NCBI GenBank assembly: GCA_964628835.1
Contig: CAZVME010000034.1
Span: 1-35,434, forward strand
Source of the DNA: JAAGZL01 sp964628835
GTDB lineage: Bacteria > Pseudomonadota > Gammaproteobacteria > Chromatiales > Chromatiaceae
DNA: 35,434 nucleotides
Reading direction: 5' to 3'
Shown here: piece after piece, positions 33,097-35,434 of the stretch
Layout of the letters: the number at the start of each line of letters is the position of its first letter
Position numbering within the stretch: the stretch's first letter is position 1
Notes under the pieces: generated by a model
Database searches by the model: none
What the model saw: the letters and a program-made list of their open reading frames with translations, nothing else
Told to the model about the DNA's origin: nothing
Translations under genes and position numbers: made by a program

Positions 33097-33687
33097 TCAA
33101 TACATAAAGTCACCGGCAAATTTTCCACGTACTCCATGGTATTCCGGGCGATCATGGCTGCAATCAAATGATTTGGTTATTGTATCGGCAACCTGACGCG
33201 CCAGCAGGTTGGCATTGGGGTTTGCCCTGGCATCCACCATGCCGATGACACAGGTGTGGTCCTGGTCTGTCTTTGCCACACTGTGAACTACAAGCACCTG
33301 CCCCTCTTGTGATTGGCCTTGGTTATTGGCGTGCTCAATGAAAAACCGTACGATTGCGGCGTAGGGTCGCCCACCACCGCTGCGCCACTCTATGGTGGTG
33401 TTCATGCGATTGAACTGACCAAAACTCTGAAACTGTTTTTTTGCACCGAAGCCTACCGATTGCCGCAGGTCACCCTCCATGTAATGAATCATGGGTACAT
33501 TGCGGACATTGCATGTGCCAAAGACACCCATGCCCTCCTCTTCCTCGTTGGCAGGTGTTTTGAAGATGCAATCTTTGTCGAAATCCAGTTTCGTGTAGGA
33601 ACTCTCGGCACTATTTGCCCAGGTAACTCCGATGGTGGCCATGAAGATGGCCAAGGTTACGATTTGAACATATCGAATCATCAGCAT
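33097..33687 (-). CDS. Secreted protein of unknown function
   Basis: I do not recognise this gene. The 196-residue product has an N-terminal signal peptide (residues 1-25, core VQIVTLAIFMATIGVTWA, cleavage near WANS), so it is exported to the periplasm. The mature part has four cysteines (in KDCIF, GTCNV, HTCVI and FDCSH), which could form two disulfides, and no clear catalytic motif. Alternating polar and hydrophobic stretches (AAIVRFFIEHANNQ, VLVVHSVAKTDQD) suggest a beta-rich fold. It is divergent from dinB with 117 bp between the starts. The internal ATG two codons downstream (33681) is an equally good start. Function cannot be given. Confidence 0.7.
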   Translation of the reverse strand: MLMIRYVQIVTLAIFMATIGVTWANSAESSYTKLDFDKDCIFKTPANEEEEGMGVFGTCNVRNVPMIHYMEGDLRQSVGFGAKKQFQSFGQFNRMNTTIEWRSGGGRPYAAIVRFFIEHANNQGQSQEGQVLVVHSVAKTDQDHTCVIGMVDARANPNANLLARQVADTITKSFDCSHDRPEYHGVRGKFAGDFMY

Positions 33688-33804
33688 ATACCTGGTTGAT
33701 GGGCTTTGTCTCTGTTCACACTATAGAAGAGCGGTGGCCTTTTGGAAATGGTAAAGGCGCTAATCCCATGGCCCTTTATCCTGGAATTATCATATACTCC
33801 TGCC

Positions 33805-34983
33805 ATGCCTGAACTTCATCCCAGATGGATTATGCACCTAGATATGGACGCCTTTTTTGCGTCTGTAGAGCAGCGTGATCATCCAGAATACCGTGGAAGG
33901 CCAGTGGTAGTGGGCGCCATGCCAGGGCGTAGGGGTGTGGTTTCTACCTGCTCTTACGAGGCACGAAAGTATGGGATTCACTCTGCCATGCCGATTTCTG
34001 AGGCCTACCGGCGCTGTCCCGATGCCATCTATCTAAGACCAGATATGGCGCATTATGCAGCTGTTTCCAAGCAGGTAATGCTGGCCCTGGGTGATATCTC
34101 TCCCGTTGTCGAGCCGGCCTCTATAGATGAGGCCTATATTGATATCTCCGGCATGGAACGGCTCATTGGCACACCGAAAGAGATCGGGCGGCTGACGAGG
34201 CAGAAGATCCAGCAACAGGTGGAACTCAACTGCTCGGTTGGAATCGGCCCTAATCGACTGATTGCCAAGCTGGCCTCAGAGTATAAAAAGCCAGATGGCC
34301 TGGTTGTGATCCAACCAGAGCAGGTCCAGGCTTTTCTTGATCCCATGCCGGTTTCTAATCTCCGTGGTGTTGGCCCCAAAGCCAGGCAAGAGTTGGAGCC
34401 ACTGGGAGTCTATACCGTAGCGCAACTGAAGACATACTCTCTTGAGGTGCTACAGGGCTATTTTGGAAATAAGGGTGGGCAACATCTCTATAACCAGGCC
34501 AGGAGGATAGCATTTGACCAGGTGGGCGCCAAAGGGGGTCGACAATCCATCTCCAAAGAATCCACCTTCAATAAGGACGAAACAGACCAACGGCAGATCA
34601 GGGAACGCATGAGAGTCTTGGCAGCCGAGGTGGGGCAGACTGCCCGCAGAAAAGGCCTGAAAGGTCAGGTGGTGGCTATAAAGATCCGTCTGGATGGGTT
34701 TGAGACACGCACCAGACAACGCAAGACCAGTGCGGCTACAAATGCGGATAGTACGATCCTCAACACCGCCTGGGAGCTATATCAGGGCAGTGGCTTTGCT
34801 GGTCGTCCCGTGCGTCTCATTGGGTTGGGAATATCAGAATGGGCTGACAGTGAACCAATGGGAGACCTGTTCGATGATCCTGACGAACAGGAGCGGGAAG
34901 AGTGCCTTTACGCCACCATGGATAACGTGTCTGAAAAATTTGGGGAGGGAAAACTATCTCTGGGGCTAAAGAGGCATAATTAA
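33805..34983 (+). CDS. dinB: DNA polymerase IV
   Basis: This Y-family translesion polymerase copies past damaged bases at the cost of fidelity. The 392-residue protein has the palm motif HLDMDAFFASVEQRDHPEYR (residues 11-30, with the metal Asp), VVVGAMPGRRGVVSTCSYEARKYGI near 35-60, here read in two parts, and the catalytic SIDEAYIDIS near residue 105. A helix-hairpin-helix segment (PVSNLRGVGPKARQELEPLG) is near 180, and the little finger domain runs to the C-terminus. The last residues, KLSLGLKRHN, resemble the beta-clamp binding tail. The ATG at 33805 is chosen on homology. An upstream TTG at 33742 would add an unrelated 21 residues. I see no good LexA box in front. Confidence 0.93.
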   Translation: MPELHPRWIMHLDMDAFFASVEQRDHPEYRGRPVVVGAMPGRRGVVSTCSYEARKYGIHSAMPISEAYRRCPDAIYLRPDMAHYAAVSKQVMLALGDISPVVEPASIDEAYIDISGMERLIGTPKEIGRLTRQKIQQQVELNCSVGIGPNRLIAKLASEYKKPDGLVVIQPEQVQAFLDPMPVSNLRGVGPKARQELEPLGVYTVAQLKTYSLEVLQGYFGNKGGQHLYNQARRIAFDQVGAKGGRQSISKESTFNKDETDQRQIRERMRVLAAEVGQTARRKGLKGQVVAIKIRLDGFETRTRQRKTSAATNADSTILNTAWELYQGSGFAGRPVRLIGLGISEWADSEPMGDLFDDPDEQEREECLYATMDNVSEKFGEGKLSLGLKRHN

Positions 34984-35063
34984 ATAATGGACATGGACCA
35001 CGTTATGGCAGTCAGTTTTAAACAAATAACATTAATGTGGCATCACTGCTGTCCCGTTAACTT

Positions 35064-35434
35064 TCACAGCAAAGCCATCTGATTAATGGAGGGTTGTTTG
35101 TCACGTGGTGGATCACCTCGCAGCAAAGCCAATAGGTCCCACTTCTCAAACAGATTGAGCTGCAATAAACGAAGTATTTGCTGCATGCTTTTCTTCAGCT
35201 TCGACTGGAATTTGATGAATGCCAGAAGTAGATAAACACACATCGCAATCCATATCTGGGTCATGACAGCATTCTTGCTGGTACCGATGAAGGTTTTGAT
35301 TTTCAGGTTCTGCTTTATCCATTTAAAGAATAGTTCAACCTGCCAGCGCGCCTTATAGATATCAGCAATGGTCTTGACGGCCAGTTTGAAATTGTTAGTC
35401 AGAAAGACATAGTGCTTGCCGGTCTCCGGATCTC
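35064..35434 (-). mobile_element. IS4-family transposase, C-terminal part cut by the window edge
   Basis: Reading the minus strand from the right edge gives DPETGKHYVFLTNNFKLAVK, then TIADIYKARWQVELFFKWIK and QNLKIKTFIGTSKNAVMTQI, and on to a stop at 35064. The stretch YKARWQVELFFKWIK is an exact Y-(2)-R-(3)-E-(6)-K signature of IS4-family DDE transposases, with the Glu as third catalytic residue. The rest of the gene continues beyond 35434. The frame is intact as far as it is visible, so the copy may be active. The left end of the element must be near 34990-35060. A GTTAACGGGACAGC sequence (minus strand, about 35046-35059) is a candidate terminus. Confidence 0.82.

Noticed and set aside
33742..33804. 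TTG start adding 21 residues to DNA polymerase IV
   Set aside because: The extra residues do not resemble the family, which begins a few residues before the HLDMDAFF motif.
33688..33804. LexA box upstream of dinB
   Set aside because: I looked for CTG-N10-CAG and found only a poor partial match, so SOS control cannot be claimed.
1..35434. CRISPR array, rRNA, riboswitch or prophage
   Set aside because: No regularly spaced repeats, rRNA sequence, riboswitch core or phage structural genes were seen on either strand.

Overview
The window looks like part of a gammaproteobacterial chromosome of moderate, roughly balanced GC. The evidence is the content: a fadBA-type fatty-acid oxidation complex, FadL, an ETF/ETF-QO operon, a csrA-like remnant and DinB, all resembling gammaproteobacterial families. 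I cannot name a genus. Several dead gene fragments lie between intact genes, so the intergenic DNA is eroding.

Region 1 (76-6409, all minus strand) is a tight surface-polysaccharide operon. Read in transcription order it encodes a glucose-1-phosphate cytidylyltransferase, an extended SDR sugar epimerase/dehydratase, three tandem zinc-ribbon C-methyltransferase-like proteins and a family 2 glycosyltransferase. Together they probably make and transfer a CDP-activated, methyl-branched sugar. No CDP-glucose 4,6-dehydratase is recognisable inside the window. A secreted protein with a predicted jelly-roll half (6608-7705) lies upstream.

Region 2 (7706-9974) is a gene graveyard. It holds the N-terminal stub of an IS256-type transposase fused to a truncated, frameshifted 5'-nucleotidase, and a csrA pseudogene with two TGA stops and a 1-nt deletion. 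It also holds a small membrane protein, a long hairpin and a small ORF broken at codon 2.

Region 3 (9975-32781) is a fatty-acid uptake and beta-oxidation island. It contains FadL and a KASIII-like enzyme, then a DUF2147 protein. Next comes a two-gene unsaturated-fat module (ECH1-like dienoyl-CoA isomerase and FadH-like 2,4-dienoyl-CoA reductase), divergent from a TetR regulator and followed by an AraC regulator. A minus-strand operon encodes acyl-CoA dehydrogenase, hot-dog thioesterase, EtfB, EtfA and ETF-QO. A divergent plus-strand operon encodes a second acyl-CoA dehydrogenase, an SCP2-domain protein, acyl-CoA ligase, a DUF2889 protein, FadB and FadA. The steps fit together: FadL imports, the ligase activates, the dehydrogenases pass electrons through ETF and ETF-QO to quinone, FadB and FadA complete the cycle, and the isomerase/reductase pair handles double bonds.

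Region 4 (32782-35434) has a long imperfect palindrome, a GGDEF-domain remnant, an unrecognised secreted protein, DNA polymerase IV and the C-terminal part of an IS4-family transposase running off the right edge.

I found no convincing new defence or mobile system. The most notable items are the triple methyltransferase CDP-sugar operon, the csrA pseudogene, the cluster of previously unmarked gene remnants, and the MITE-like repeat touching an acyl-CoA dehydrogenase stop codon.
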